The notes beneath the pieces are model-generated. The model searched no databases and had not been told where the DNA came from. It worked only from the letters and a program-made list of their open reading frames with translations. The position numbers were made by a program, and so were the translations under genes. This document shows, one piece after another, positions 34,904-43,815 of a stretch of DNA of 64,000 bases; position 1 is the stretch's first letter; every line of letters begins with the position of its first letter. The DNA comes from an uncultured Flavobacteriaceae bacterium (GTDB taxonomy: Bacteria; Bacteroidota; Bacteroidia; Flavobacteriales; Flavobacteriaceae): assembly GCA_938029725.1 (NCBI GenBank), contig CALHGE010000008.1, forward strand, positions 1 through 64,000, in the 5' to 3' direction.

Positions 34904-36715
34904 TTATCGTTTTAGCGAGAAGTGACTATTAATATACTTCGCCTCAGTAATTTGCCCGTTGGTATCTTTATAAGTGAGTTTAAACCAATAATCTGATGCG
35001 GGCAATTGCTTGCCAGAAAACGTACCATCCCAGCCTTGACTATTGCTCGTTAATTGAGTCAAAAGTTTACCAAAGCGATCGTAAATCGATACTTGGGGGT
35101 CTTCTAAAGTCTCAACGCCATCAACTTGCCAGTAGTCATGTATCATGTCACCGTTTGGTGTAAAAAACTTAGGAAACCCAACAACCACGAATTGCTCGGT
35201 AACTGAACCACAACCTCGAATATCGTTGACTGTAACCGTATGTGCGCCTGACAAAACATCATTAAAAATTGGCGAAGATTGATAGGAACCATTATCCAAT
35301 TGATATTCCCAATCTCCTTCCGCTACTGTGCCTATTGTTACCGTATTCTCTTCTTGCAAGTCCTCAATTTCAATAGTTGAAATCACGGGTGGGTTTGAGA
35401 CCACAACAAGCACCGTTTTAACGCTAGAACAGCTTACACCATTTTGCGCATTGGTTACCGTAACCGTATAAGCTCCTCCTACATTGACATCAATACTTGA
35501 TGTCATTTGACCAGAATCCCATTGATAGCTGTGAAACGGAAGGGTAATACCCGAACCAATACGAACACTTGGCTCTCCATCACATAAAAAAACCTCTGAA
35601 GGAAAATCCAAAACCGGCGTCACTAAAGGTATCAACTGAAATTGCTGCGACGCATCGTAACAATCTGGATTTTCTCCAGAAGCAACCCGTACATAAATCA
35701 CCTCGCCAGTTGACGGTATTGGAAATAACTTCGGAACTGCATTGGCTCCACTATTGGCATCGACTAACGTATTGTGGTAGCTGACCACAAAATCATCAGG
35801 ACTCTGCACCCCTAAAGCCTCCAAGTCTTTTACAGACAAATCAAAATCTACATCCTCAGAACATGCCCCAACATCTAGTAATGGAAAAGCAGTTGGCATG
35901 CTTGAAAAACCAACTTGAACGTCACTTATTATGACGCTACCATCAGGTCTAATTACTCTTACACGATACGTAGAAGAATATGAATTCGTTATAGTAAGTA
36001 CAGCCGCATTTTCACCAACGATAAGTTGATTACCCGTTTCTGTTAGAGTATACCATTCATACAAAGAATCATTGCTTATAGTAGCGTTTAAAGTAACATC
36101 GGTTCCTTCACATTCCGCAATTGGCGGGCCTAAAAGGTTACTAACTATCGAACAATCTAAGGCATCAAAAGGGTTCGTAACAAAGATGTTTCCAGAAAAC
36201 TGAATTGAGAAACCTGAGTTGCTATTGCTGAAATTGTTGATGAGTAAATAGTAATCTTCTCCTGGGGCTACTTCAATCCAATCTTCATATTGAATATTAC
36301 TAGCGTTACCCGTAGGGTCTTCACCAACTCCTAAGAAAGAATCTTGGTCTTGGTTATCAAAAAAGTTGCAACGAATAGGCTCACCTAAAGTGCTGCAATC
36401 AGCAGATTTGTATAAAGCAAAATCCCAATCTTCAGAAGTATCAATTCCAATGTTAAACCCAAGTTGGCCTGAAGCTCCGGTTCGAAAACGGTACCACGCT
36501 GAATTTGATTCAATCGCACCAGTAATGGTTTCCTCCAAGCAGCCACTCATTGAAGCACCGCCAAAGTCATCAAGACCAAAACCCGTTGTTCCTCCGTTAA
36601 CAGGCGTGTTATTACAAATAGGAATAGCGCTATCACAATCAGGAGAAACCTGAGCGGATACCGCGGTAACTGCAGCAAAAAAGATTGCAGAAATAAGTGT
36701 AAGCAGCTGCTTCAT
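34904..36715 (-). CDS. T9SS type B secreted protein, paralogue B
   Basis: A 603-residue protein from the ATG at 36715 (MKQLLTLISAIFFAAVTAVSA, a clean signal peptide); an ATG at 36757 would add an unlikely 14-residue extension. The N-terminal domain matches paralogue A (SPDCDSAIPICNN, GCLEETITGAIESNSAWYRF, DWDFALYKSADCSTLGEPIR). Ig-like repeats follow, one with YRVRVIRPDGSVIIS and another with SYQWDSGQMTSSIDVNVGG. The type B sorting domain (GFPKFFTPNGDMIHDYWQV, DRFGKLLTQL, YWFKLTY) ends HFSLKR. It is probably exported by T9SS. Its extra length over paralogue A comes from the middle domains. Confidence 0.88.
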   Translation of the reverse strand: MKQLLTLISAIFFAAVTAVSAQVSPDCDSAIPICNNTPVNGGTTGFGLDDFGGASMSGCLEETITGAIESNSAWYRFRTGASGQLGFNIGIDTSEDWDFALYKSADCSTLGEPIRCNFFDNQDQDSFLGVGEDPTGNASNIQYEDWIEVAPGEDYYLLINNFSNSNSGFSIQFSGNIFVTNPFDALDCSIVSNLLGPPIAECEGTDVTLNATISNDSLYEWYTLTETGNQLIVGENAAVLTITNSYSSTYRVRVIRPDGSVIISDVQVGFSSMPTAFPLLDVGACSEDVDFDLSVKDLEALGVQSPDDFVVSYHNTLVDANSGANAVPKLFPIPSTGEVIYVRVASGENPDCYDASQQFQLIPLVTPVLDFPSEVFLCDGEPSVRIGSGITLPFHSYQWDSGQMTSSIDVNVGGAYTVTVTNAQNGVSCSSVKTVLVVVSNPPVISTIEIEDLQEENTVTIGTVAEGDWEYQLDNGSYQSSPIFNDVLSGAHTVTVNDIRGCGSVTEQFVVVGFPKFFTPNGDMIHDYWQVDGVETLEDPQVSIYDRFGKLLTQLTSNSQGWDGTFSGKQLPASDYWFKLTYKDTNGQITEAKYINSHFSLKR

Positions 36716-36820
36716 TAGTAGGTTCAGCATTGTGAAACATAAAAATACCTTACTCATTTCCTTAACACTAATTTATGTTGTGAAATGGCTCGAATCAGGT
36801 ATAAAGTGTCATAATATGTA

Positions 36821-36828
36821 TATCTTTG
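36821..36828 (+). promoter_or_regulatory. Candidate -7 element of folE
   Basis: TATCTTTG matches TAnnTTTG and lies 23 bases before the ATG at 36852. No TTG is found at standard -33 distance. Confidence 0.4.
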
Positions 36829-36851
36829 TAGCTAGTTAAAGTCCTAATTAA

Positions 36852-37532
36852 ATGAAAATTGACAGCACATTGAAAGAACATTTTGAGGAGATGGGAGACG
36901 ATCATGTTTCTGCCTCAGAAGACACCCCTTTGCGTGATGATGCGTTCGTATTAAGCGATGAGGAGAAAATAACAAGCATCAAGAAAAATGTCAGAGAGAT
37001 TATGTTGACGCTAGGTCTAGATCTTGAAGATGACAGCTTAAAAGGCACTCCAAATAGAGTTGCAAAAATGTTTGTAAATGAGATTTTCGGAGGGCTTCAC
37101 CCTGATAGAAAACCGAAATCATCAACCTTTGAGAACAAGTACAAATACAACGAAATGTTGGTGGAGAAAAACATTACGCTTTACTCCACATGTGAGCATC
37201 ACTTGTTACCAATAGTTGGAAAGGCACACATCGCATATATCTCAAACGGCACGGTTGTCGGGCTTTCTAAAATGAATCGTATTGTAGACTACTTCGCAAA
37301 ACGACCACAGGTTCAAGAACGTTTAAATATTCAAGTTGTACGCGAATTACAGAAAGTCTTAGGCACTGAAGATGTTGCTTGCGTAATTGATGCAAAACAC
37401 CTTTGTGTAAACTCTAGAGGCATACGTGACATCGATAGTAGTACGGTTACCGCTGAATACGGCGGAAAATTCAAAGAAGAATCTGTACGTCGTGAATTTT
37501 TAGATTATCTAAATTTAGATACCAACTTCTAA
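36852..37532 (+). CDS. folE: GTP cyclohydrolase I
   Basis: A 226-residue enzyme with GCYH-I hallmarks: GTPNRVAKMFVNEIFGGL, NITLYSTCEHHLLPIVGKAH (zinc Cys and catalytic His), GLSKMNRIVDYFAKRPQVQE, QERLNIQVVREL and HLCVNSRGIRD (second zinc Cys). The first 45 residues are a variable N-terminal extension. It converts GTP to dihydroneopterin triphosphate, the first step to folate. It is the first gene of a run continuing with cysS 15 bases on. Confidence 0.95.
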   Translation: MKIDSTLKEHFEEMGDDHVSASEDTPLRDDAFVLSDEEKITSIKKNVREIMLTLGLDLEDDSLKGTPNRVAKMFVNEIFGGLHPDRKPKSSTFENKYKYNEMLVEKNITLYSTCEHHLLPIVGKAHIAYISNGTVVGLSKMNRIVDYFAKRPQVQERLNIQVVRELQKVLGTEDVACVIDAKHLCVNSRGIRDIDSSTVTAEYGGKFKEESVRREFLDYLNLDTNF

Positions 37533-37547
37533 CCCTCTGCTCCCATA

Positions 37548-39032
37548 ATGGAATTGTACCAAAGCCAGCAACTCAAGATTTATAACTCTCTTTCTGGTAA
37601 AAAAGAAATTTTTCAATCTATAAACGAAGGTCACATCGGTATGTACGTTTGTGGCCCAACGGTGTACAGCAATGTGCATTTGGGTAATTGCAGAACTTTC
37701 ATGTCTTTTGATATGATATTCCGTTATTTCAAACACCTCGGGTATAAAGTTCGCTATGTTCGCAATATTACCGATGCAGGGCATTTGGTTGACGACGCAG
37801 AAGATGGTGAAGATAAGATTGCAAAAAAAGCCCGCCTAGAGCAGCTAGAACCAATGGAGGTGGTGCAGCGCTATACCGTTGATTTTCACAATATATTACA
37901 AAAATTTAATTTTCTACCGCCGAGCATAGAACCCACAGCAACCGGTCATATCATAGAACAAATTGAAATCATAAAAGATATTCTTGAAAAAGAATATGCC
38001 TATGAAAAAAATGGCTCAGTCTATTTTGATGTTGTCAAGTTTAATAAAACCCATGAATATGGAAAATTAAGCGGACGTAAATTGGAAGATATGATCGCCA
38101 ATACACGCGTACTTGCAGCTCAAGATGAAAAGAAGAGTCCACAAGATTTTGCGCTTTGGAAAAAAGCGGAACCCGAGCACATTATGCGCTGGCCATCACC
38201 TTGGGGAGATGGTTTTCCTGGGTGGCACCTAGAATGTACCGCGATGAGCACCAAATACCTAGGAGAAACTTTTGATATACATGGTGGCGGAATGGATTTG
38301 AAGTTTCCACACCACGAATGTGAAATTGCTCAAGCAGAAGCAAGCAACGGTCATTCACCTGTTAAGTATTGGTTACATGCCAATATGCTTACCATGAACG
38401 GGAAGAAAATGGCAAAATCCACAGGTAATAATATTCTCCCAGGAGAGATATTTACAGGTGAGAATGATATATTAAGCAAAGCCTTTTCGCCATCTGTTGT
38501 GCGATTTTTTATGATGCAAGCACATTACACTAGTATTTTAGATTTGAGTAATGATGCCCTTTTAGCCTCAGAAAAAGGGCACCACAGATTGATGGATGCC
38601 TTCGCCAAAATTGAGACCTTAGAAGTATCTGATAAAACTTCAGACTTCAACATTAAATCTTGGCAGCAAGAGTGCTACAATGCCATGAATGATGATTTTA
38701 ATACCCCAATATTAATCGCGAAAATGTTTGATGCTGTAAAGCATATCAATCTGATTAAAGAAGGAAATGAAAGCATCACAGCAGAAGACAAATCGACTTT
38801 ACAAACCACTTTAAACGGGTTTATTTTTGATGTTCTAGGACTTGAGGGTAAAACCGACATCGGCGCAGATTCCGATAAATTAGCTGGGGTTGTTGCCTTG
38901 TTAATTCAATTGCGAAAAGATGCTAGAGACAATAAGGACTTCGCAACTTCAGATAAGATTCGAGATCAATTGGCAGCAATGGGTATTCAACTGAAAGACG
39001 GAAAGGAAGGCACTACTTTTAGCGTATCGTAA
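37548..39032 (+). CDS. cysS: Cysteinyl-tRNA synthetase
   Basis: A 494-residue class I synthetase with [18 protein letters not shown] (zinc Cys and HIGH-like HLGN), [10 protein letters not shown] and [16 protein letters not shown] (remaining zinc ligands), and [11 protein letters not shown] (KMSKS-like KMAKS). The C-terminal helical domain ends [19 protein letters not shown]. It charges tRNA-Cys. It follows folE by 15 bases and precedes yidD by 15 bases. Confidence 0.97.
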   Translation: MELYQSQQLKIYNSLSGKKEIFQSINEGHIGMYVCGPTVYSNVHLGNCRTFMSFDMIFRYFKHLGYKVRYVRNITDAGHLVDDAEDGEDKIAKKARLEQLEPMEVVQRYTVDFHNILQKFNFLPPSIEPTATGHIIEQIEIIKDILEKEYAYEKNGSVYFDVVKFNKTHEYGKLSGRKLEDMIANTRVLAAQDEKKSPQDFALWKKAEPEHIMRWPSPWGDGFPGWHLECTAMSTKYLGETFDIHGGGMDLKFPHHECEIAQAEASNGHSPVKYWLHANMLTMNGKKMAKSTGNNILPGEIFTGENDILSKAFSPSVVRFFMMQAHYTSILDLSNDALLASEKGHHRLMDAFAKIETLEVSDKTSDFNIKSWQQECYNAMNDDFNTPILIAKMFDAVKHINLIKEGNESITAEDKSTLQTTLNGFIFDVLGLEGKTDIGADSDKLAGVVALLIQLRKDARDNKDFATSDKIRDQLAAMGIQLKDGKEGTTFSVS

Positions 39033-39047
39033 ACAAGCCTAACGGAA

Positions 39048-39269
39048 ATGAAAAAAATACTGATAGCTCCGTTTATTTTTCTTGTGCGTTTTTATCAGCA
39101 AGCGATTTCCCCTTATACCCCAGCAACATGTCGTTATTCACCTACCTGCTCTCAATACACCCTTGAAGCTTTAAAAAAACATGGCCTATTTAAAGGTGGA
39201 TGGCTAGCGCTTAAGCGCATTCTAAGTTGTAACCCATGGGGAGGAAAAGGGCATGATGCAGTACCATAG
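39048..39269 (+). CDS. yidD: YidD, membrane protein insertion efficiency factor
   Basis: A 73-residue basic protein: an N-terminal amphipathic/hydrophobic helix ([20 protein letters not shown]), then [39 protein letters not shown], the invariant YidD core with three conserved Cys. It assists YidC-dependent insertion. It is downstream of cysS and probably in the same operon. Confidence 0.95.
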   Translation: MKKILIAPFIFLVRFYQQAISPYTPATCRYSPTCSQYTLEALKKHGLFKGGWLALKRILSCNPWGGKGHDAVP

Positions 39270-39345
39270 CATTCTTGATATTTTATTGGTGTCTCCGCTT
39301 AATTCGACTAAAACTTAAAAACGACGAGCTTACTGGCACTAGTTT

Positions 39346-39376
39346 CTCTTTTCTATCTTCTCTTTTCTTATCTTAG
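39346..39376 (+). repeat. Pyrimidine-rich tract upstream of lgt
   Basis: A C/T-rich stretch with repeated TTCTCTTTTCT units lies between yidD and lgt. It resembles the pyrimidine-rich DNA at 43609-43745 and 57441-57459. Confidence 0.45.
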
Positions 39377-39395
39377 TCGCTCAAAATAATTTTAG

Positions 39396-40349
39396 ATGTA
39401 CTTTTTAGGAATTACCTGGAATCCGAATGAAACTCTTTTCAGCCTTGGACCCTTGCAAATCAAATACTATAACCTGCTTTGGATAGCTGCTTTTGCTGTT
39501 GGTTGGTTTATAATGAAACGTATTTTTACTAAAGAAAAGAAAACTGTTGAGCAATTAGACTCCCTTTTTATTCACACCGTATTGGCTACCATGCTAGGTG
39601 CTCGTTTGGGGCATGTCTTTTTCTATGATTGGCCCTATTATTCTCAACATTTACTAGAAATATTGCTTCCTATACGCGAAAGTGCTAGTGGCACATTATT
39701 TTGGTTTATCGAGGGCTATGAATTCACTGGCTTTACCGGACTAGCAAGTCATGGAGCAACAATAGGCATCATCATAGCACTATTTTTATACGTTCGAAAA
39801 TACCCTGAATTCAAAGTATTGTGGCTCTTAGATCGAATGGTTATTGCTGCAGCTCTAGGTGCTTTTTGTGTTCGATTAGGTAACTTTTTTAATTCAGAGA
39901 TTGTAGGAAAGAAAGTTGAAGAGTCTTTCATTTTTGCAACGCGCTTTGTTAGAGAGAGTATTGGAAAAAGTCAAGCACTCTCGATTACCAAAGAAAAATC
40001 AGTTAATGCGGCCTATGATGCACTGGTAACTAAACCTGAATTTTCGGAATATATTAAAGACATTCCTTATAAGCACCCTGCTCAACTTTACGAGGGTATA
40101 GCGTATGCTTTTGTCTTTCTATTATTGCACTACCTCTACTGGAAAACAGACAAAAAAAATAAACCAGGGTTTTTATTTGGCGCTTTTTTCGTGCTTCTTT
40201 GGGGCGTTCGCTTTTTTGTAGAGTTTGTTAAAGAAAGACAAAATGAATTGGACGAATCTTTCACCTTAGCAATCGGTCAAATGTTGAGTATTCCATTTAT
40301 TCTTATTGGTCTTTACTTTATGTTCAGGCCTACTTCTGCTAAACAATAG
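39396..40349 (+). CDS. lgt: Prolipoprotein diacylglyceryl transferase
   Basis: A 317-residue membrane enzyme with seven predicted helices: ITWNPNETLFSLGPLQIKYY, GARLGHVFFYD, FTGLASHGATIGIIIAL (His-containing active-site loop), RLGNFFNSEIVGKK (the conserved Lgt signature with Arg and Asn), and HPAQLYEGIAYAF. It attaches diacylglycerol to the lipobox cysteine of prolipoproteins, and the window encodes many of its substrates. An insert after the GNFFNSE motif (about 175-225) is longer than in E. coli. It follows yidD by 126 bases. Confidence 0.95.
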   Translation: MYFLGITWNPNETLFSLGPLQIKYYNLLWIAAFAVGWFIMKRIFTKEKKTVEQLDSLFIHTVLATMLGARLGHVFFYDWPYYSQHLLEILLPIRESASGTLFWFIEGYEFTGFTGLASHGATIGIIIALFLYVRKYPEFKVLWLLDRMVIAAALGAFCVRLGNFFNSEIVGKKVEESFIFATRFVRESIGKSQALSITKEKSVNAAYDALVTKPEFSEYIKDIPYKHPAQLYEGIAYAFVFLLLHYLYWKTDKKNKPGFLFGAFFVLLWGVRFFVEFVKERQNELDESFTLAIGQMLSIPFILIGLYFMFRPTSAKQ

Positions 40350-40423
40350 GCAGTTGACAGTGCATATAATGTATTCTTTGTAAACTTTAAGCATAGCTTT
40401 TGCGATTTAAAGTCAAATTCAAA

Positions 40424-40915
40424 ATGATGAGAAGTACAAAAATTATTTTATTTCTGTGTGCAGTAGGCCTCTCCTTGAGCTCTTGTAAAGAAGAACCAAA
40501 AAAAGTTATTAAAACAGAGCCCATCAGCTTTACCAAAGAAGGTGAACTTAGTATAACCAAACAAAGCGTAGACACCTTAATCACCAAGCTAGATATCGAG
40601 TTTGCGCAATCTGAATACGAAACCCAGACGGGTTTAATGTATCGCAAGCGGATGGAGGATAGCCAAGGCATGCTATTTATTTTTCCTGAAGAGCAGATGC
40701 ATTCTTTTTACATGAAAAACACAGAAATTCCACTTGATATCATTTTCTTAAAAGCAGATTTAACTATCGCTAGTTTCCAAGAGAATGCACAACCCATGGA
40801 TGAAACCGGACTCTCATCACAAGTACCAATACAGTATGTGCTTGAAGTTAATGCAGGCCTGGCAGAAAAATGGCTCTTAGAGGTAGGTGATAAAATAGCA
40901 TATAGCAAAAACTAA
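40424..40915 (+). CDS. DUF192 domain lipoprotein
   Basis: A 163-residue protein from the ATG at 40424 (MMRSTKIILFLC). The lipoprotein signal ends LSLSSCKEE. The DUF192 domain spans about 55-160: EFAQSEYETQTGLMYRKRM, MLFIFPEEQMHSFYMKNTEI, PLDIIFLKADLTIASF and the end WLLEVGDKIAYSK. DUF192 proteins are small extracytoplasmic proteins of unknown role. It is followed 5 bases later by an alpha/beta hydrolase gene with a TTG start. Confidence 0.87.
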   Translation: MMRSTKIILFLCAVGLSLSSCKEEPKKVIKTEPISFTKEGELSITKQSVDTLITKLDIEFAQSEYETQTGLMYRKRMEDSQGMLFIFPEEQMHSFYMKNTEIPLDIIFLKADLTIASFQENAQPMDETGLSSQVPIQYVLEVNAGLAEKWLLEVGDKIAYSKN

Positions 40916-40920
40916 CTTTT

Positions 40921-41784
40921 TTGGAAGTCCAGACAAAAGAGTTCAGCATTGATACGGCAAACGGAACTACGGTTGCTGTTTCGAAATTCTTTTCAAAAAC
41001 CTTATGTAATCACAGTATTGTAATCTCATCCGCAACCGGGGTCTTACAGAAATACTACCAACCCTTTGCGAACTATTGTGCTTCAAAAGGAATTGTCGTT
41101 TACACTTTTGACTATAGCGGTATTGGCAAATCTATTTCATCTATATCCGCGTTAAAAAAACATTCCACAAATCTAAAAGGTTGGGGGCAACAAGATCAAG
41201 CCTCAGTGGTCGCTTTAGCCAATAAAGAATACTCTGATGCGACACTAACCCTAATAACACATAGCATAGGAGGTCAAATATTAGGTTTTAACAGCAATCA
41301 CCATTTACTGGATAAGGTAATTTTAGTTGCCTCCCAAAGCGGGTATTGGAAAGATTTCAAAGGACTTCATCGCTTAAAAATGTGGTCTTTTTGGCATGCT
41401 CTAATCCCAATTTTTACTCCCCTATTCGGCTATCTTCCGACTAAAAACTTAGGCTTATTTGAAAACCTACCTAAGCATGTAGTTTATGAATGGGCCTCTT
41501 GGGGAAAGAAAAAGGAATATATGATGCACTTTCGAGATGAGACTTATCTATTCGATCAAATTGAGTTACCTATACTATCGTGGAGCTTCCCTAAAGATTC
41601 ATTCGCTCCTAAGGAAACTGTAGACTGGTTGGCGCGACAATACAAAAATGCCCAAGTAACACGAATTCATTACCCCTTAGAAGAAGAAAAACAACCAGGT
41701 CATTTTGGCTTTTTTAAGCCCGCCTTTAAAGAATTGCTTTGGGAACAAAACCTAAATTGGATTTTAACAAATTCTTTATTATGA
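40921..41784 (+). CDS. Alpha/beta hydrolase (COG4757-like), TTG start
   Basis: A 287-residue serine hydrolase: VVYTFDYSGIGKS (oxyanion region), LTLITHSIGGQILGF (nucleophile Ser in HSIGG), SWSFPKDSFAPKETVDWLAR (acid Asp) and GHFGFFKPAFKEL (catalytic His). It resembles COG4757-type predicted hydrolases of unknown substrate. The frame opens at a TTG at 40921 (read as Met, EVQTKEFSI) with no useful ATG nearby. Its stop overlaps the start of the GNAT gene (ATGA), so these are translationally coupled. Confidence 0.82.
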   Translation: MEVQTKEFSIDTANGTTVAVSKFFSKTLCNHSIVISSATGVLQKYYQPFANYCASKGIVVYTFDYSGIGKSISSISALKKHSTNLKGWGQQDQASVVALANKEYSDATLTLITHSIGGQILGFNSNHHLLDKVILVASQSGYWKDFKGLHRLKMWSFWHALIPIFTPLFGYLPTKNLGLFENLPKHVVYEWASWGKKKEYMMHFRDETYLFDQIELPILSWSFPKDSFAPKETVDWLARQYKNAQVTRIHYPLEEEKQPGHFGFFKPAFKELLWEQNLNWILTNSLL

Positions 41785-42308
41785 GCAACTATCTTCTTAG
41801 CGGTCAAGAAACGGAACGTCTTATATTTCGAAAATTAGAACCTACTGATTTTGAAGACTGGCTGCCTTTTCATCAGAACCCTTTAAGTAAGGAGTTTTGG
41901 AAAGGATTACCAAAAGACCCTGTACTTGCCTGCCAACATTGGTTTGAAAAAGCCTTTCATCGCTACGAAAACGAACTTGGCGGAATGAATGTACTTGTAC
42001 ATAAAGAAACCAACAACTTTATAGGCCAGTGTGGACTTCTAGTGCAAACTATTGACGAAATCAAAGAACTTGAAATAGGCTACTCTATTCTTCCTCAGTT
42101 TTGGCGCCAGGGCTATGCCACAGAGGCGGCTCGAAAATGCAAAGCTTTTGCTAAAGAAAACAACTTCGCCGAATCATTAATTTCAACCATTCATATAGAT
42201 AATATAGCTTCGCAGAAAGTTGCCCTCAATAACGGAATGCATCTGGATAAAACAACCGTTTACAAAGACAACCCTGTTCACATCTTTAGAATACATTTAT
42301 ACCCATGA
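41781..42308 (+). CDS. GNAT-family N-acetyltransferase (RimJ/RimL-like)
   Basis: A 175-residue enzyme from the ATG at 41781 (MSNYLLSGQETERLIFRKLE): ELEIGYSILPQFWRQGYATE (acetyl-CoA motif A with Q..G.A), ARKCKAFAKEN and SLISTIHIDNIASQKVALNN, GMHLDKTTVY. The RimJ/RimL-like layout (LIFRKLEPTDFEDWLPFHQN) points to acetylation of a protein N-terminus or small amine; the substrate is unknown. The gene is joined by ATGA overlaps to both the hydrolase upstream and the ABC ATPase downstream. Confidence 0.88.
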   Translation: MSNYLLSGQETERLIFRKLEPTDFEDWLPFHQNPLSKEFWKGLPKDPVLACQHWFEKAFHRYENELGGMNVLVHKETNNFIGQCGLLVQTIDEIKELEIGYSILPQFWRQGYATEAARKCKAFAKENNFAESLISTIHIDNIASQKVALNNGMHLDKTTVYKDNPVHIFRIHLYP

Positions 42309-43546
42309 AACATTGGGCGATAGGTATAACGAATGATTCGAACAAGACAAGGCTAGTTCGAAACCTTTTAGCTGCCCAAATTACTGAATTTCATTTTTTA
42401 AGCGGCTTGAGTGGGGCATTGTTCTCTACATCAGCTGTAGCAGAATTGATAGACAACGAAGAGCGTCACGACGCCAAAACACTAACTAAAGACACGCCGC
42501 AAGCTTTACGAACCATGTCAAGTGGCGAGCAAAAAAAGGCCCTTCTGAATTATTTACTTACTAAAAATTCTGACTTTATCATACTTGATAACCCTTTTGA
42601 CAATTTAGATACTAGTTCACAAATACATCTTTCTAAAACCTTAGAAGCTATAGCTACTAAGACTATCCTAATACAGCTCGTAAGCCGAAAAGATGATCTG
42701 CTTTCATTTATTGACAATTTTGCTCGCTTAGAAAAAGGAGAAATATCAGTGCACAACAATCCAGACCGCCTTTTTCCTTCTAAAAGCAACATCTCTTTTA
42801 CAGGAGACATTCCGGCAGCATTGGAGGCTATTGAATGTAAACAAAATACGCTTATTTTATTGCACAATATTCTAGTCAAGTTTGCTGATAAGACCGTTCT
42901 TCAAAACATAAATTGGCGCATTAAAAAAAGAGAATTCTGGCAACTTATAGGCAAAAATGGAAGTGGCAAAACCACCCTACTTTCAATGCTAACAGGAGAG
43001 AATCCGAAAGGGTACGGCCAAGAGTTGTTTCTCTTTGGAAAAAAGAAAGGCAGCGGCGAAAGCATCTGGGACATCAAGAAGAATATAGGCTATTTCACAC
43101 CGTCTATGACCGACAAGTTTACGGGTTACCATACTATAGAAAATATGTTAATTTCGGGGCTCAACGACTCTATAGGCCTCTACATAAAACCCACAGAAGC
43201 GCAATTACGCTTGGCTAAAGAATGGCTGCAATTGATTCATATGTGGGAGATAAAAGATGTGCTTTTTCATGAGCTATCGCTAGGACAAAAGCGCTTGATT
43301 ATGACGACCCGAGCTATGATTAAACACCCACTGCTCTTTATTTTAGACGAACCCACAGCAGGTTTAGACGATGCTTCTGCCAAACTACTTGTAGCCCTGG
43401 TAAACAAAATTGCTAAAGAGAGCAACACAGCGACGATTTTTGTATCGCATAGAAAGGAGCCTGGGTTAAAACCAGATTTCACCTACGAACTGAAGACCAC
43501 TGAAAATGGTTCGATTGGCCGCGTTCTGCCTCAGATCTATTCTTAA
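42305..43546 (+). CDS. ModF-like tandem ABC ATPase with degenerate first domain
   Basis: A 413-residue soluble protein with two ABC domains. The first (about 1-155) has a signature-like MSSGEQKKALLNYLLT and Walker B FIILDNPFDNLD, but no intact Walker A: GITNDSNKTRLV stands where GxxGxGKS is expected. The second (about 180-400) is complete: GKNGSGKTTLLSML, HELSLGQKRLIMTTRAMI, LLFILDEPTAGLDD and IFVSHR. ModF/PhrA-type ATPases have this tandem layout and lack a permease. The role is unknown (possibly translation- or stress-linked). Its ATG overlaps the GNAT stop by 4 bases. Confidence 0.85.
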   Translation: MKHWAIGITNDSNKTRLVRNLLAAQITEFHFLSGLSGALFSTSAVAELIDNEERHDAKTLTKDTPQALRTMSSGEQKKALLNYLLTKNSDFIILDNPFDNLDTSSQIHLSKTLEAIATKTILIQLVSRKDDLLSFIDNFARLEKGEISVHNNPDRLFPSKSNISFTGDIPAALEAIECKQNTLILLHNILVKFADKTVLQNINWRIKKREFWQLIGKNGSGKTTLLSMLTGENPKGYGQELFLFGKKKGSGESIWDIKKNIGYFTPSMTDKFTGYHTIENMLISGLNDSIGLYIKPTEAQLRLAKEWLQLIHMWEIKDVLFHELSLGQKRLIMTTRAMIKHPLLFILDEPTAGLDDASAKLLVALVNKIAKESNTATIFVSHRKEPGLKPDFTYELKTTENGSIGRVLPQIYS

Positions 43547-43685
43547 TTTTTTAGTAGTGTATTCTTTGGACTCCTATCAGGATAAGATTCTATGCTACCC
43601 CAACGAAATACTTCTCCTAGTTCTCTTTTCTTTCTACTCTTTGCTCCTCACTGTTCACACTTTAGTCTTCGCTACTCACCCTTCA

Positions 43686-43745
43686 CTCTTTCTCTTTCTC
43701 TTTCTCTTTCTCTTTCTCTTTCTCTTTCTCTTTCTCTTTCTCTTT
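43686..43745 (+). repeat. Hexanucleotide microsatellite (CTCTTT), ten exact copies
   Basis: Ten perfect tandem copies of CTCTTT (60 bp) lie in the gap between the convergent ABC-ATPase and secDF genes. Upstream pyrimidine-rich DNA (43609-43685) looks like decayed repeat. Such perfect arrays are prone to slippage. It is not within a credible gene. Confidence 0.95.
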
Positions 43746-43760
43746 ACATCTAAAACAAAA

Positions 43761-43796
43761 AAAAGAGCTACACCGAAGGCATAGCTCTTTTCAAGA
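43761..43796. terminator. Terminator of secDF
   Basis: A 10-bp stem AAAAGAGCTA/TAGCTCTTTT (43761-43770 with 43782-43791) has an A-run to its left, giving a T-run on the minus strand downstream of secDF. Confidence 0.8.
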
Positions 43797-43815
43797 AATA
43801 AAAAGTTTGAGTTAG

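Noticed and set aside
36716-36851. Riboswitch upstream of folE
   Set aside because: No conserved folded leader is visible, and the candidate promoter leaves only about 15-20 bases of leader.
43506-43784. Open frame encoding a Leu-Phe repeat tail
   Set aside because: The repeat is only the translation of the CTCTTT microsatellite; the start lies inside the ABC-ATPase gene and there is no coding signature.
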